From: Anaeramoeba flamelloides
Taxonomy: Eukaryota; Metamonada; Anaeramoebidae
Direction: 5' to 3'
Assembly (NCBI GenBank): GCA_027625915.1
Contig: JANTQA010000015.1
Span: 8,709,001 to 8,773,000, forward strand
DNA length: 64,000 nucleotides
Positions 35,396 to 48,523 of the stretch are shown here, one piece after another. The notes under the pieces are model-generated. The model did not search any database and was not told where the DNA came from. It saw only the letters and a list, made by a program, of their open reading frames with translations. Every line of letters begins with the position of its first letter. Position 1 is the stretch's first letter. The position numbers and the translations under genes are program-made.

Positions 35396-35850
35396 TTAAC
35401 CTTTCGGGAAAAAAAGTTCAACACAGTTTTTAATTGGGAACCTTAATAGAACCCGAAAACGAAAAGTAAAATCAATTAACAAAAGAAGAAACCAATTAAC
35501 TTCAAAGAACAATCCATTATATTATTTTGAATTAAATCAACAAAAACAATTTAAATCTACTTGATTTATTGAAATTGTGGGTTTGGTTTTGGAGATCCTC
35601 AAAAATAGTCGAATTTTTTCAACAAATCTTAAATGGATAGATCAATCAAAGAAAAACACCAGACCAAAAGGTAGCATTAAAAAAACTATTATTGTGTTGA
35701 ATCCTCCATTTTGTCTTTAATTATTTATTTTTTCTTTTATTAATTGATCTAACTTTGATTTTTCTATAAGTTTTCAGGTTCTATTAAGGTTCCCAATTAA
35801 AAACCGTGGTTAACTTTTTTCACTGTTTTACTTTTTTTCCCAAATGGTAA
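35396..35850. mobile_element. Inverted-repeat element, ~455 bp
   Basis: Long terminal inverted repeats: left includes GTTTTTAATTGGGAACCTTA then ATAGAACCCGAAAAC. The right arm, read inward, includes the same GTTTTTAATTGGGAACCTTA then ATAGAACCTGAAAAC. Outer edges are TTAACCTTTCGGGAAAAAAA and the weaker TTTACCATTTGGGAAAAAAA. It is non-coding. Confidence 0.8.
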
Positions 35851-36005
35851 ACAGAAAAAAACTTGCCTTTTTTGATTTTGATCTTAATCAGACTGTTAAT
35901 TGTAAAATAAAAGGAAAAAAAATTTCATTCAGCTTTCCGTGTTAAACAAAAAAAAAACAGGATTTTCAAACCCGAAAATTATCTCAAAAAAAAAAAAAAG
36001 AATTG

Positions 36006-36282
36006 TTACAGTCATTTTAAAACAATGGTAACCAAAAGCTTTCAAAGGTGCCACTCTTACTGTTTTCAAGAGTGAATCAAACAATTTTCTCAACACTTTT
36101 TAAAATTTTTATTACTTATATGTTTTAAAAGAGCTGTAATTACTTAGTTGTTTGAAAAAAGCAGCATTAAACGTTTTAAACAGTGCTACAGAAATTGCTG
36201 AAAAGAACTAGTCAAAGAGTTTGAGTAACACTTTTTAAAACGGTTACTAAACACTTAACGAACACAGCTGTAACAAAAACAA
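36006..36282. mobile_element. Foldback remnant with GTTACAG ends
   Basis: Left GTTACAGTCATTTTAAAACA then ATGGTAACC. Right, read inward, GTTACAGCTGTGTTCGTTAA then a GTAACC block. It is a worn inverted-repeat element. Confidence 0.45.
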
Positions 36283-36796
36283 AAAATTCCTTTAGAGTTG
36301 TTTTTAAAAAGTGTAAAAAAAGAAATAAACTATGTTCCAGCCAAAGGGGCTCAGTTGTAACATTCAAATCAAATGTATTTAAAGAGTTTGAATGGATATT
36401 AGAAGAAAAAAATTAATTTTGGAAATTTCAATATTTGCTTTTTCATTATTTTTTTTTCCTTTTATTGTTTTTCTTTATTGAAGCAAAAGGAAAAATTAGA
36501 AAAAAAAATATGAATTTTTTAATAGCAATTTTACTTGAGATTTTCTGTGATAACGTTACAAAAAAGTCACATTACTTAACACCACCAAACTCCTAGTTTT
36601 CATAATAAACTTTGTTTCAGTCAAAGGCACCCAACATTTTTTTCAAATATCAATTATTTTTTATAATTGACCTTTGAAGAACGAAATAAGAAATAAGTTG
36701 AATAATACACATACCAAAGAATAATAGTTGGATACTATTATGAAATGAAACTAATAAATCAATAGATTTTCTTAAAAATTGAAAAACTCAAAATTC

Positions 36797-37739
36797 TTAA
36801 GGGACTAGTCTATATTAAATTTTTTTAGGTAAATTTAATAGAGATTTAGAATTTTTTTTGCCAATTACTTAGATTTGAAATCAAAGTGAAAAACTTCTTA
36901 GTATATTAATGAAATCTTGCTAAATGACATTCATTAAATTTAGTTCTTGTTTTTATAGAAATAAAAAAATTTTTGCATGTTTTCACTTTTTTGAAAGTTG
37001 CTTTTTTTCAACTTTTCGCAAAAATACAAAAAATAAAAAAAAATATGGGCAAGAAAGCAAAACCTTGTTATGTTTGTGGAAGACCTACAAAAAATAGTTT
37101 GAAAAATAAACCTGAAAAGGTTTTTTTGGATTTGCATGAAAACATAGTTTGATTCGAAAAAAATATACAATATATGCTTTACTCTTAATAAAAGATTTTC
37201 TTTTTTTATATTGTACCATTCTTTTTTTTCATGAATCTACTTTTTCAGTTTACACTCTTTTTTTTTTTTTGTTGAATTTGAAGTTTTTTCAAGTTTTCCC
37301 AAATTACCATCCCAAAAGTTTTTGTCAGAGTCAAAAAAAATCAAATAAAAGAATAAGAACTATTTTTTAAAAAAGTAATTATTGATAAAACAAATTGAGT
37401 TCTTTTTAAAGTCAAGTTGGCTGAACAGAAGTGAAGGAGAAAATATTCACCAGTTTTAAATTATTTTTTCGTTTTTAAAAATGAGAATAAATATTATTTT
37501 TGAGAAAAAAATTAAATCCAAAATTAATCAAAAAATTCTTATCCGTTAAAGATCTTTTTTCAAAAAAAAATTTTCAAAAGTCACTTTTTTTGACAGAATT
37601 GTAAAATTTTAAAAAAACAAGAACTAAAAGTTCTAACATTGAAAAAACCTGTCTATTTTCAATTTTAAACATATTTCAAGATAAGGATTCCTTATTTAGT
37701 TATTTGTCAAAAAAAAATTAATAGATACTAGCCCCTTAA
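36797..37739. mobile_element. TTAA-type element T3, 943 bp
   Basis: TTAA then GGGACTAGTCTATATTAAAT at the left. The right end read inward is TTAA then GGGGCTAGTATCTATTAATT. Terminal repeats are about 25 bp with a few mismatches. TTAA target and G-run start suggest piggyBac-like mobilisation. Inside lies a 35-codon frame (see 37,046). Confidence 0.7.
37046..37153 (+). other. Short ORF with CxxC motif inside element T3
   Basis: 35 codons plus stop: starts MGKKAKPCYVCGRPTKN and ends KVFLDLHENIV. The CYVC knuckle and the higher G+C than its surroundings make it look like a scrap of coding exon, perhaps captured host or transposase sequence. I do not recognise the family, and it is too short to call a gene. 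Confidence 0.3.
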
Positions 37740-37926
37740 GGTTTCTTAATTGAGAAAAACAATAATGTTCATTTTGATCTCAAATTGAAGATCCAAATAA
37801 AATTCCAATAATAATAAATATGATTTCTCGACAATCATATCCACTGTTATCTATAGCGTTAGAATAACACTTTTTTACCAAGTGGCTATCGATCTTATAA
37901 AAAAAAAAATTTGCAAAATGGATTAT

Positions 37927-37961
<35 letters not shown>

Positions 37962-39136
37962 CAAAATGTTCAATAATGTGATTGATTTTGAAATTTTCCA
38001 AAATTAATTTTTTTCTTCTAATATCCATTCAAATCCTTTAAACACATTTGATTCGCTCATTATACCTGTGGTACCCTCTGACTGGAAAATGGTTTAGATA
38101 GTTCACTGCAGGTGTTTTTTTTGGTCATACATATTTTGAAGAACTTGTAAAAAAATAATTACGATCGTTCTTGCATTGCCAATCAAACACTTTTTTTGAA
38201 ACTTTCGGAATCTGGAATTTCTTGGATTATACCTTTCACAATAGTTTGGGTGTGAAAGGTGTTGGTCGAATTTTGTCCAGGAACTTGTTTTTTTTTAAAA
38301 AAAAAAATACCATTAATTTTCAAAAGGAACAAACTTTTACTTATTTAAAATGATTTACTACTACAACTAGAAGTTGTGAAATTAATTTTTTTTTTTTTTT
38401 CTTTTTTAATACTGATAAATTCAAAAGAATTTTAGCAAATTTTTCGATCCTTTTCAATTTTTCGATTTTGTTAACTCTACGCTCAAAACAGTTAACTACA
38501 AAGAGTATTTCGAAAAACATCTAATTTTACAAACTTTCTCTTCACTTCAACCAAACATATTCTTTCTTCAAAGCCGGGTTAAAAAGGGAATAAATGGAAA
38601 TTTGACCAAAAATTTTCATTCATTTTTTTGAATTTATCAGTATTTTTCATTGTGACAAACGAAAAAATTATAATATTAGTGTTATTTTTCTCGAGAGAAA
38701 AAATATAAAAAATGATGCTATATTTTTCAGATCTACATCACTTGTTATATTTGATATTTCCCCTCTAGCAGAACTCATTGAAAACATGTGGTATATTGTT
38801 CCTTGACCTTTAATCCACGAAAACAATACATAAATATTTAAAATTTCAATTTTTGTCCTTGAAAAATATTGAAAAAAAGAATTTAATAACTGCACCAAAT
38901 ATTAATTACATTTTCAAAATTTCAACCCTTTAATAAATGTTTATTTTTTACAAAATTATTAAAGTATAAACTAATCATTATTGAAAAAAAAATATTTGAT
39001 GAGATCCTAACGTAATCTTTCACAAAATTTGCAAGATATTTGATGAATAATTTTCTAATTTCAATCTTCTTTCTTAGATTGATAAAATGATATTTTCCTT
39101 AACTTTTTTTTGTTTTTTGAAAAATTTTTTAAAATG

Positions 39137-39179
<43 letters not shown>

Positions 39180-39926
39180 CATAGTTAATAGTTTCTCTTT
39201 GAATATTGTTATTTTAAAAAAAAGTTTTCATAGTATCTTTAAAACAGTGCAACAAATGTTCATATACCTCTTTCCATGGATATACTGAACAATTTCTTTT
39301 TTCACACTTTTTAAAAACGATTTTAATGTTTGTTTGATCAAATTAAAAAATGATAAATGAATATTAATGCACTTATATTCATATAAAAATAGGCACAAAC
39401 CTATTTTTTTGTCATTTTTTTTTTTATTATTAGTTCTCTTTTATTAATTAGCTAGTAATACGTATTTTGTTGTTTTAATATAATTGTTAATATGATACCC
39501 CCCTCCAATGAACATTTTTTGATTGGAGTTGACAAAAAAGGAAAATTGAAAAAAATAGGCCCAAAAAAGGTATAAAATTCTATTTTTATAGTAACTTAAA
39601 GTACAAGTCCTATTGAGGTTTTAAAAACAAAAAAGTCAACCATAAACAAAAACATTATTATTTTATTTTACCATCCGTTAAAAGAATTTTAATTTTATCT
39701 TAACTTTCAAATTAAATGAATGATACACATTTTTTTTTGAGTAATTTACAATTTTTTTTTTATTTTACTAATCCCCTCGAAAAAAAAATTCCATTAAAAA
39801 ATTGATAGATTTCTATATAAAACTAGACAAAAATTTAAAATTAAAAAATAAATTAAATCATAACCAAATCAAATTTAAAACAAGTAATTTACAATTTCTA
39901 ATAAAATTCATTTTGTCGTTGTCTTT

Positions 39927-39961
<35 letters not shown>

Positions 39962-40039
39962 ATTTTTATTAATAATTTATGACTTTAAAATAAAAAAACA
40001 AACAAAAAAAAAATTAAAACAAACAAACTTACTAATTAG
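37740..40039. other. Upstream region of the giant membrane-protein gene
   Basis: Contains poly-A/T tracts (37,930-37,960; 39,138-39,177; 39,929-39,959). It should hold at least one 5' exon of the next gene, because that frame has no early ATG and starts just after TACTAATTAG, a branch-point-like motif and acceptor. I could not identify that exon. Confidence 0.5.
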
Positions 40040-43000
40040 TTTGTTCAAGTGAATTTTGTGAAATCATAACTACAGAATTTAATAGCCTTGAAGTTGGATC
40101 AATAGAACAAGGAACAGAAATAAAATCTATTTCTCTAACAAATGTCGATGATTCACATATTTTATTAACGTATTTAGAAAATCAAGAAACATTAATTTAT
40201 AAAATTTATAATTTACAAGATTCTAATTATGGCTTACCAAAATTTATCAATGAATTCCGTTGGTCTATTTCTCGAAAATCTGTAATAGAGCAAACAGATG
40301 CTTGTCCAAAATCGTCTCATATTTATGAATTTACAACTGGATTTATTGAAGTGGAAGATCTAGAAAGGTCCAGACAAGTAATTACGCAAGATTTCAATAT
40401 ATACTCTGGACCAAAGAAAAAAGAAAAAGGGCTTTTTAGCAGCGTTAAAAGAACTTCAAATGTTTTATACAGCTATTTCCATTGCATACCCTATTCTACG
40501 GAATCGAGTCATTCTATCGTACGTATGCAAAACAAAGGTATAAATAATAATAATCAGTTGTATAGTTATGTAACAGATGGTCCAAATACAAACCTACAAT
40601 ATTATTCCATTACATTTACAAGTTCCTTGGAATTTGATTATTCTATGCATTCTCTCAAAGAGAAGGAAAAAATTTTATTTCATCTCTTTGCTGGTATTGA
40701 TGCTCATGATGGAACACAGATTATTGCAGTTAATGCGATAGCAAATGCATCCGATATTTATAAACCAGTAAAGATGGTTAAGAAGAATTACGTTGTAAAT
40801 ACTGCTGCGGTAGATAGTGACCCATCTGGTTATCCAATATTAGGTATTAATAGATTTTGTGTTTTAGAATATGATGAATGTAATAATGGATTAGAATACT
40901 ATTTATCAAATGCTTATTATGATCAAGAAGAAGATGAATATCTAAATATATCAGATTATCTTCAAAATAATCTAAATACAAGATACCGAATAGAAAGTTT
41001 ACCAATAGAGAGAAATGAATTGGGAATCCAACTAGTGAGTAAATTGACCAAAATTCCTTATATTAATAGATTTTTTTATCTTGTGGAATATATCCCAGAT
41101 GATGATGACAGCATTTCCAGGATTTATTATTCAATTTTTGATAACGATGGCAAACAATTAACAAAATTTACAGAACTCGCACCTGAAATAGAAGGCTACC
41201 AGTCGGAAACCAAAGCACGCTTCATAACCGATTATGATCCAAGAATTGTTATCTCCTTTATAAATACACATCAAGAAGAATCAAAGATATATTTAAAAGT
41301 CTTTACATTTCCGGCACCAATTGCTAAGCCAACAAGCGATATAACATACATTACTGTTCAGCCGAATAAAAAATTTTTATATACAATTGATCCAGAATTA
41401 TTTGAAGATTTTAATCAAAAAAGTGATAACCTAATTTTCACAGTTACTACCAATAACCATAAAGATATTGGCACAAAAGACCTTGTATTTGATCCCAAAA
41501 CAAGAAGAATTGAAAGTAATACTATTACTGCTATGGATGACGAAATTAGATTAAGAATAACTGTGAAAAATTATTGTAATTTAGAAAATAATATGATTTT
41601 GTATTTCCGTGCATTAAACACGAATAGCAATTGTGATACAAAGATAACTTTAAATGATATATTAGAAAACCAAAAATTTGAGGTCAACACCGAGAAATTT
41701 GAATTTAAATTTGATAGTTTTTCCTTTTTAAATGATGATGGGACTTTTGAAAATGAAATTTATTATGATGCCGTTATCGAGGGAACAGATGATTTCTTGC
41801 CTGAGTGGATTAATTTTAATCCGTTAACTCGAAAATTTTGGGGGACGACTTTAAATATCCAACCACAGGTTCTCGCTATAAAAGTCGTTGCCTTTAATAA
41901 ATGCGGGAACAATGCTACCGATACTTTTGAAGTCATGATTGAAAAGTCGTCAAATTGTGATGCCGATTCAGCAGTTAATATAGTAAATACTATCCCAAAC
42001 CAAGACGATAATGTGAACGAACAATATTCATACACAATACCAGTAGACACTTTTGAAAATTATAATTCCAATAACGATCAATTAAGCTATAGCGCGACCG
42101 ACAACACTGATCAGCCATTGCCCTCGTGGCTAACTTTTGATTCTGATCAGAGACAATTTGAAGGCACCTTACCCAGCACCGGTGACACACTGACGATCAA
42201 GGTAACCGCAGCGAATGAATGCTTAAACGAAACGACAACATCCTTTACTTTGACTTGGAATGACATTGTCTCCTGCAGTTCAACAGATTTAGTCGTTGAT
42301 GGCCACCAATTCCATCCAATAAACACTAATACGGCATATACCCAAAAAAATGCACGTATTAAATCCTTTTCCACAATCGATGAATTCGATGAACGATTTA
42401 TAATCGTCTATCAAAGCGATCATGAGTCCAATAACTTATATTCAGTTTATGGGCAAATTTTTTATAGCTCAAATGGCTCTGCTGTGGATGACTTATTTTT
42501 GGTTCATTCTGAGAATTATCTACTCTATAGCCAAACAACACCGACAGTTGATATTTTACAATTTAAATTTCCTCAAATCATGGTTTGCTATAAGGACGAC
42601 GATCAAGGAATTTACCTCCAAATGTTTAATCTTAATGGCACCAAATATCTGGACGCATTTTTATTCGATGAAACCCAATCCTCCACCAATCCTTATCTTA
42701 AGACGATTGGGAAATACCAATCCGCGGCGGCAGTTGCCTTTGAAGACAGCGATAACATTTATGCGACCATTGTCAATGATGAGGGGCATCAATTTCAAGG
42801 AAAGTTCTTAGTAAACACGGAAAACAGTGAGACCATACACACCAACCCCAAAATTGAATCGCTGCAGGCCAGGAATCTTTTTGTTGTCGTTTGGGAGCGT
42901 TTATACAATACTGCCAACTCCCAAATTTGCCTCAAAACATTTAGTTCTTACGGAGACAATATAACCGAACAAGTATTTGCAAGCCCAAGTAATTTAGATC

Positions 43001-46000
43001 AAAGAAATCCTTCAATTGCAGCATTAGAGAATTTGCAACGGTTTATTATCGTTTGGGAAGAAGGTAACACCACCGTTGATTTTGATATTTATGGGCAAAT
43101 TTATGATTATGACCAGAAGATCATCAAGGACAAATTTTTAATAAATGGCATCACTCAAGACGAACAATTATTCCCAATAGTTACCAAGATGCTACCAAAT
43201 AAATTCGCGATAGTCTATAATTCCAATGATAACCCGAGCTATTATGATGTCAAAGTTACACTTTTGAATGAATACGGAGATAAACTCTTGGACGATTATG
43301 CGTTGCCAAATTCGCCACAAACTGGCGGGGCAACAACAAACCCACTAGTTGCCAGTGTCGGGCCAATAAATACAGACAAAACTGAAAACACAATAATGGT
43401 ATGTTACGAAACAATTGAAGGCGAGCCAAATATTAATTGTGATATCCAAGAATTGAAAAGGCCCACATTAAACGAAGATGAGCTGATTGCAGATCAGGAG
43501 CTAATATTTGATCAGGAATTTTCTTTCGATTTCTCAAATAGCCTCTTTCAAGACATTTATGGGCAAGACTCCACTTTAAAATATCGATATGAATATAGCA
43601 TTAAAAATTCCCTTGACTTGGGGGTGCTTTCAAGCAAATTACCGTTTTTGCACTTAGATTCAGTCAATAAACGCTTTTATGGATATTTGGAATCTTTCCA
43701 ATTTACCAATGGCGAGGTAACACTATTCAGCGAAGACAAGTGTGGGATGAGAACTGGTAATACCTTTGCAATTACAACAAAAACGGGAAAGTACTTTTGC
43801 CCACAAGGTATTGACTTTTTCCAGAATCTGATAAGCTATGAAAATCCACTTTTGCAATCTTGCTGCACACAGGGCAACACTGACGAGATCATTTATACGC
43901 TAAATTCTGATGAAGTGATCACAATAAGCAATCGAAAGAATATAAAGTTAATTTTGGCACAAACGGGCGACTGCGATCAAGACATTTCTTCGATTAAATT
44001 CAAGCAATTGGAGCCAGCCACCGACAATGGGAAAATAGCATTCTCTGGCGCACAAAATATCATTTTCACAAGCCAGTATAAGGAAGAGATCGAATATGTC
44101 TTTGAAAATGTCCGCTTGGATCTCAATGCAAAATCCTCTGTTTACTTTTATTCATTGGTCAAATTTGTAAATACCAAAGATTCCATGAGCCTACCATTGA
44201 TCAAATTAACTGGTGATTCCTTTGTCCAATTTTCAATTGTGCAGTTTTATAATTTAGATTTCCAAAATTTCCAAAATGGGATCCTAAACATTGAAGATTC
44301 CAGCTCCAAAATTTTCAAAATGCAGTGCCATGATTGCATTTATGATACGGAGGCAAACGACATTTATCCAATTTACCTAAATTATACAAACCCGGACGTT
44401 TTTAAAAGGGAAAATATGCTAATATCATTTACAGGCATACCATCTGTTTACATCGAATCCCATGCTGATATACCAAGCGATACTGATTATAATTATAACA
44501 ATAATTATTTTGTTAATTGGCTGCCAAGTGAGAAATTAATTATTCACAATTCTTTAGTTCAGTTTAATCTAAATATAGAGGATTCTTGGACTATCAATAA
44601 TACATACATCGATGGGAAAATACGAAACATCGAAAATGATTTTGAGCCACAAATGATTAATATTAAAAATAGCTTTGAATGGGTAAATGGCTATTTGCAG
44701 TTTACCTTTTTCAACGTTATGAATCAGGGTGTTATTAGATCCATTTATAAAAACTTACTAACTCTCGACCAATCAAGAATTTACACTGACGTCAATGCGT
44801 CAATGACGATATCAGTGGAAGAGCTATACCTATCGAATGGTGCCAAAATTGATAATAAGGGTAAAATGCTATTTTCGCAGTCGGACCTATTTATCTCGGG
44901 CACAGAAGAAAATTTGCTCAACACCAATAAATTCTTCAATGAAAATAATTTAACAATCACAAGAACAGTGCTGATGGACAATATTGAATTTAATAATTAT
45001 CCCGAAGCTCACTTATATCTTGTGATCGACGATCAATCCGTGAATAATTTTATAACGCCCATCGAATTAAATTCGGATCTGATCCAATTGAGAGGAAAAT
45101 TCCATGTTGATTTCAGCAATTGGACCGAAAGAATTTACCAAAAGTATTTATCTTTTATTATTTCGGACAGTGTAAAGGATTTTTCTGTTTTTAACGAACT
45201 TGAATTAGTTCCCAATCAAGAAGAAACAGATAAGAATTTATTTTATCAGATTGCCAATCATAAGCAATATAAATCTCAAATAAAGTTCCTGAGCTGTGAT
45301 CTTGGTACCTACCAACCAGATACAAACGAATGGAAATGTATAAATTGCAACGCCGGCAGACGGGCCTCACAGTATGGGTTAACGTATTGCCAGAATTGTA
45401 CTGCGGGTACATATAGCGAAGAAAGGAGCTCCACTTGTAGTGCATGCGCGCTGGGCTACTATTCTGACAAAGATGAGGCCACGAAATGCGATCCATGCCC
45501 GAATGGCACAAAAGGTATTCCGGACAACCTAACCATATGCGAACCGTGCCCTGCCGCCTATTCAAGTGATAGCGGATCCACTATCTGCCATGTATGCGAT
45601 CCTGGATCTTACGCAGAGACAAATGCATCTGCTCAATGCTATTCCTGTGCGTTGGGAATGTACCAGGAAAGCAGTGGAAGTACAGAATGCAAAAAATGCC
45701 TAATAGGCAGCTATGCAGATCAAATGGGATCGTCGACGTGTAAGTTATGCGCAAAGGGGACATATAACCGTTTACAGGCGCAAGATAAATGCATTGATTG
45801 CCCGCTTGGAAGCTATAACAATGAAATGGGCCAAACGTCCTGTACACAATGCCAGAAGGGCTACAAAAGCGGCTCCACGGGCTCAACCTCATGCGAGAAA
45901 TGCGATTATGATCATTATCAGCCCGATGCCGCCTCAAGCACGTGCCTGTCGTGCCCCCTCAACTCCCAGACTCTAAATAAGGGTGCCACTAGCCTTTATG

Positions 46001-48075
46001 ATTGCGTCTGTAAAATCGATTACTATGGCTCAAATGGCGGCGCCTGTACCAAGTGCCCAAATGGCAGTCTATGTGATTCCGTGGGCCAATTGAACCCCAT
46101 ACCTAAGGTGGGGTATTGGAATTCCCAAGATCAGCCATCGAATGTGAAAAAATGTGTAAACGAAGAGGCTTGCCCGGGGAATGGGATTCAAGAGTGTGCC
46201 TTTGAATTAGGGTACTCTGGCCAACTGTGCCAATATTGCCTTGACCGCTTTTACCAAATTGAGGGCCATTGCTATGAATGCCCCAACAACATGGCGTTCC
46301 GCATCACCGTAATCGTGCTCATCTTGTTTTTCCTCATGGGGATCATGTTTCTCGTTGCCAAAAAGGCGAAGGCCTATTTTGGATCCTTTGCCATCGCCTT
46401 TTCCTTTTTACAAATTCTGTCCATCATTTTAGACCTCAAAATCGACTGGCCAAGCGGCATTCAAGGCACCCTCAAGCTCACTTCAATGTTCAACTTCAAT
46501 CCGGATTGGCTGGCGCTCGAATGCTCTTTGAACTTCAATTATGAAGAGCGATGGATCCTCATCATGCTAAGTCCGCTGCTCTTCTTGCTGATGGCGCTTA
46601 TTGTGTACCTCTTAGTGTTTCTTCAATCCATCTTTGTGGAAAGGTATGGATACAGAATTCTTGATAAGTTCCCCTCGCTGAGTACCGTGCCCAGCAGAAC
46701 AACAGAAAATAAGTTTTTTTATTATTGCTATTCAGTACGCTACCAATTCATGAGGATGTTTTTAAGCGGCTATTCGAGAGACGAGCGAAAGGGCCTGAAA
46801 AAAAATTTGATCAATTCATATACCACTCTTCTGTCCTTCATTTATTTATTGCTGTCGCTTCAAATTTTCCAAATTTTTGATTGCTCCGTAGAAGACGAGA
46901 ACGGCGATCGCGAATTTGAAGCTGACCCACAGCACAACTGCTTCGATTCATGGTGGTGGAAACTCGCACCTTGGGCAATATTCTGTGGCGTTATCTACAT
47001 CATCGGGATCCCAATTGCACTCTTTTGGCTGATGTGGAAATATTCGAAAAAGCTCGACGAACAAAAATTCGACGAGATCTTCGGCCTGATGTGCTCAAGA
47101 TACAGCAAAAGCTATTTCTATTGGGAATGCATGGTCATGTTTCGAAAGCTTTTGATCGTCGCATTCCAAGTCTTTTTAACAAAGTCGCCCGTGGAGCAAA
47201 TGATTTGCTGTATCACAGTAATATTGGTCGCGCTTTTATTGCAGGCGGCATATAAGCCCTATCTTGCGCTCAGGCACAATTACTTGGAATTCGTTCTCTT
47301 GCTTGTTTCGGAAATTATTTTGTTTTCCGGTCTTATTTTTTCTTCTCCGGATTACTTTGGGGAAAACTCACAGCAAATAATGGCAAGATCGCTTTTGACT
47401 CTAATTTGGGGCGGCGTTGCCATCCTATCAATAATCATCCTCTTTGAAATTAGGCACAGATTTAGAATCAAATCTGGTAAAGATGTAGACGAGAACCTGG
47501 CCTCCTCTCGCCTTTTGAAAGGAGACAAAATCGCTGAACTGATACACAAAAAGCCTCCAATAAAATTGATTTTATATTGGATCGCGAGCCTTTACCCGAG
47601 AGAAAGGAAGCAATTAATCAAATTGCACACACTCGTTTTGAAGTCACTCAAATACCGTAAAAATAAATATCAGGATTACTCTCTTTTGGTGGACTCAATG
47701 CTGGAATCCTATCATCAGCTTTTCCACAGAGACGTTGTGAAATTATTTACGAAATTTTATGATCAGGAAGCAAATATTCTCCAAAAGTTCAAGGTCGGCT
47801 GTACAGCTGAAATTTTATACTCACATTTGATGTCGTCCGAGGTTGCACCCTTGAAAAAAAGCCGTGGCAGATCTAGTATTTTTAATTTAATTTCCTTAAA
47901 AAGCAGGAAATTTTCTTCCAAAAAGGTAAAGAAAGAGCAGATCAAAAACGAACTGTTTAAAAATTCAGAAAAGTCAGAAATAGAACTAAATGATTTGAAC
48001 AAGGAAAAGGATGGATCCTCTAGTTCAGTATTTAAATCCAATGTCAGTTCCGATTATACTTCAGATGAAAATTAA
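40040..48075 (+). CDS. Giant GCC2/GCC3-repeat multi-pass membrane protein (5' exon missing)
   Basis: The main exon is open from 40,036, with no ATG near its start. The acceptor at 40,038-40,039 lies next to a TACTAAT branch motif, so a short upstream exon, probably with a signal peptide, is expected. About 2,680 residues remain. Extracellular part: cadherin-like/He-PIG modules at about 41.3-42.3 kb and 43.5-43.8 kb (LPEWINFNPLTRKFWGT; LPSWLTFDSDQRQFEGTLP) and, between them, repeats of the RFIIVWEEGN ... YGQIYD type. A Cys-rich GCC2/GCC3 (ephrin-receptor-like) array lies at about 45.3-46.0 kb (CxxCxxGxYxxxxGSTxCxxC, about eight units). Then come roughly eight hydrophobic segments (46.29-47.45 kb) and a basic, Ser-rich cytosolic tail with a helical DVVKLFTKFYDQEANILQKF segment. 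Related large proteins are frequent in protists; a sensory or adhesion role is inferred. No enzyme domain is visible. Confidence 0.88.
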
Positions 48076-48523
48076 GTTTAGGGCATTGCCGTTTTTCCTT
48101 TCACTTTTTTCTTTTTTTTGTTTTTTTCTGTTTTTCATTTATCTTTTTGATTTTACTTTTTTATTGTTTACTTAATACTTTTTTTTATACTTTTTGATTT
48201 TTAACACTGTTTTTTTTTTGTCTTTTAATGTTTTACTTTTTATTTTTTTATTTTTTATTTCCATTTCTTAAGACCTTAATAATTATTCAATTATATTTTT
48301 TTTTTTTTTACTTTTTTTTAATTTTTTTTGTTATTTCCATTTCCACAAGAAAGAATGTTGGTTTTATCAATACCACAATTCTATTAGTCATTACTCGTTT
48401 GTTTTGTTTTTTGTCATTATGTTTGTTTGATAATTTTATTGCAATGAACAATTATTTATAAACTCAAACCAAGGACTCATTTCAAAATTATTTTTGAAAC
48501 AACTTTTAAAAAATGTTCATTTC
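48076..48523. other. 3' flank of the giant gene
   Basis: Extremely T-rich DNA with no gene. Confidence 0.5.

Noticed and set aside
39138-39177. 40-bp poly-A as a retrogene or LINE tail
   Set aside because: No coding or LINE-like sequence precedes it on either strand; long A/T homopolymers are common throughout the window.
45191-45976. Long Cys/Arg-rich frames on the minus and +2 strands
   Set aside because: They are shadows of the GCC2/GCC3 array of the giant membrane-protein gene.
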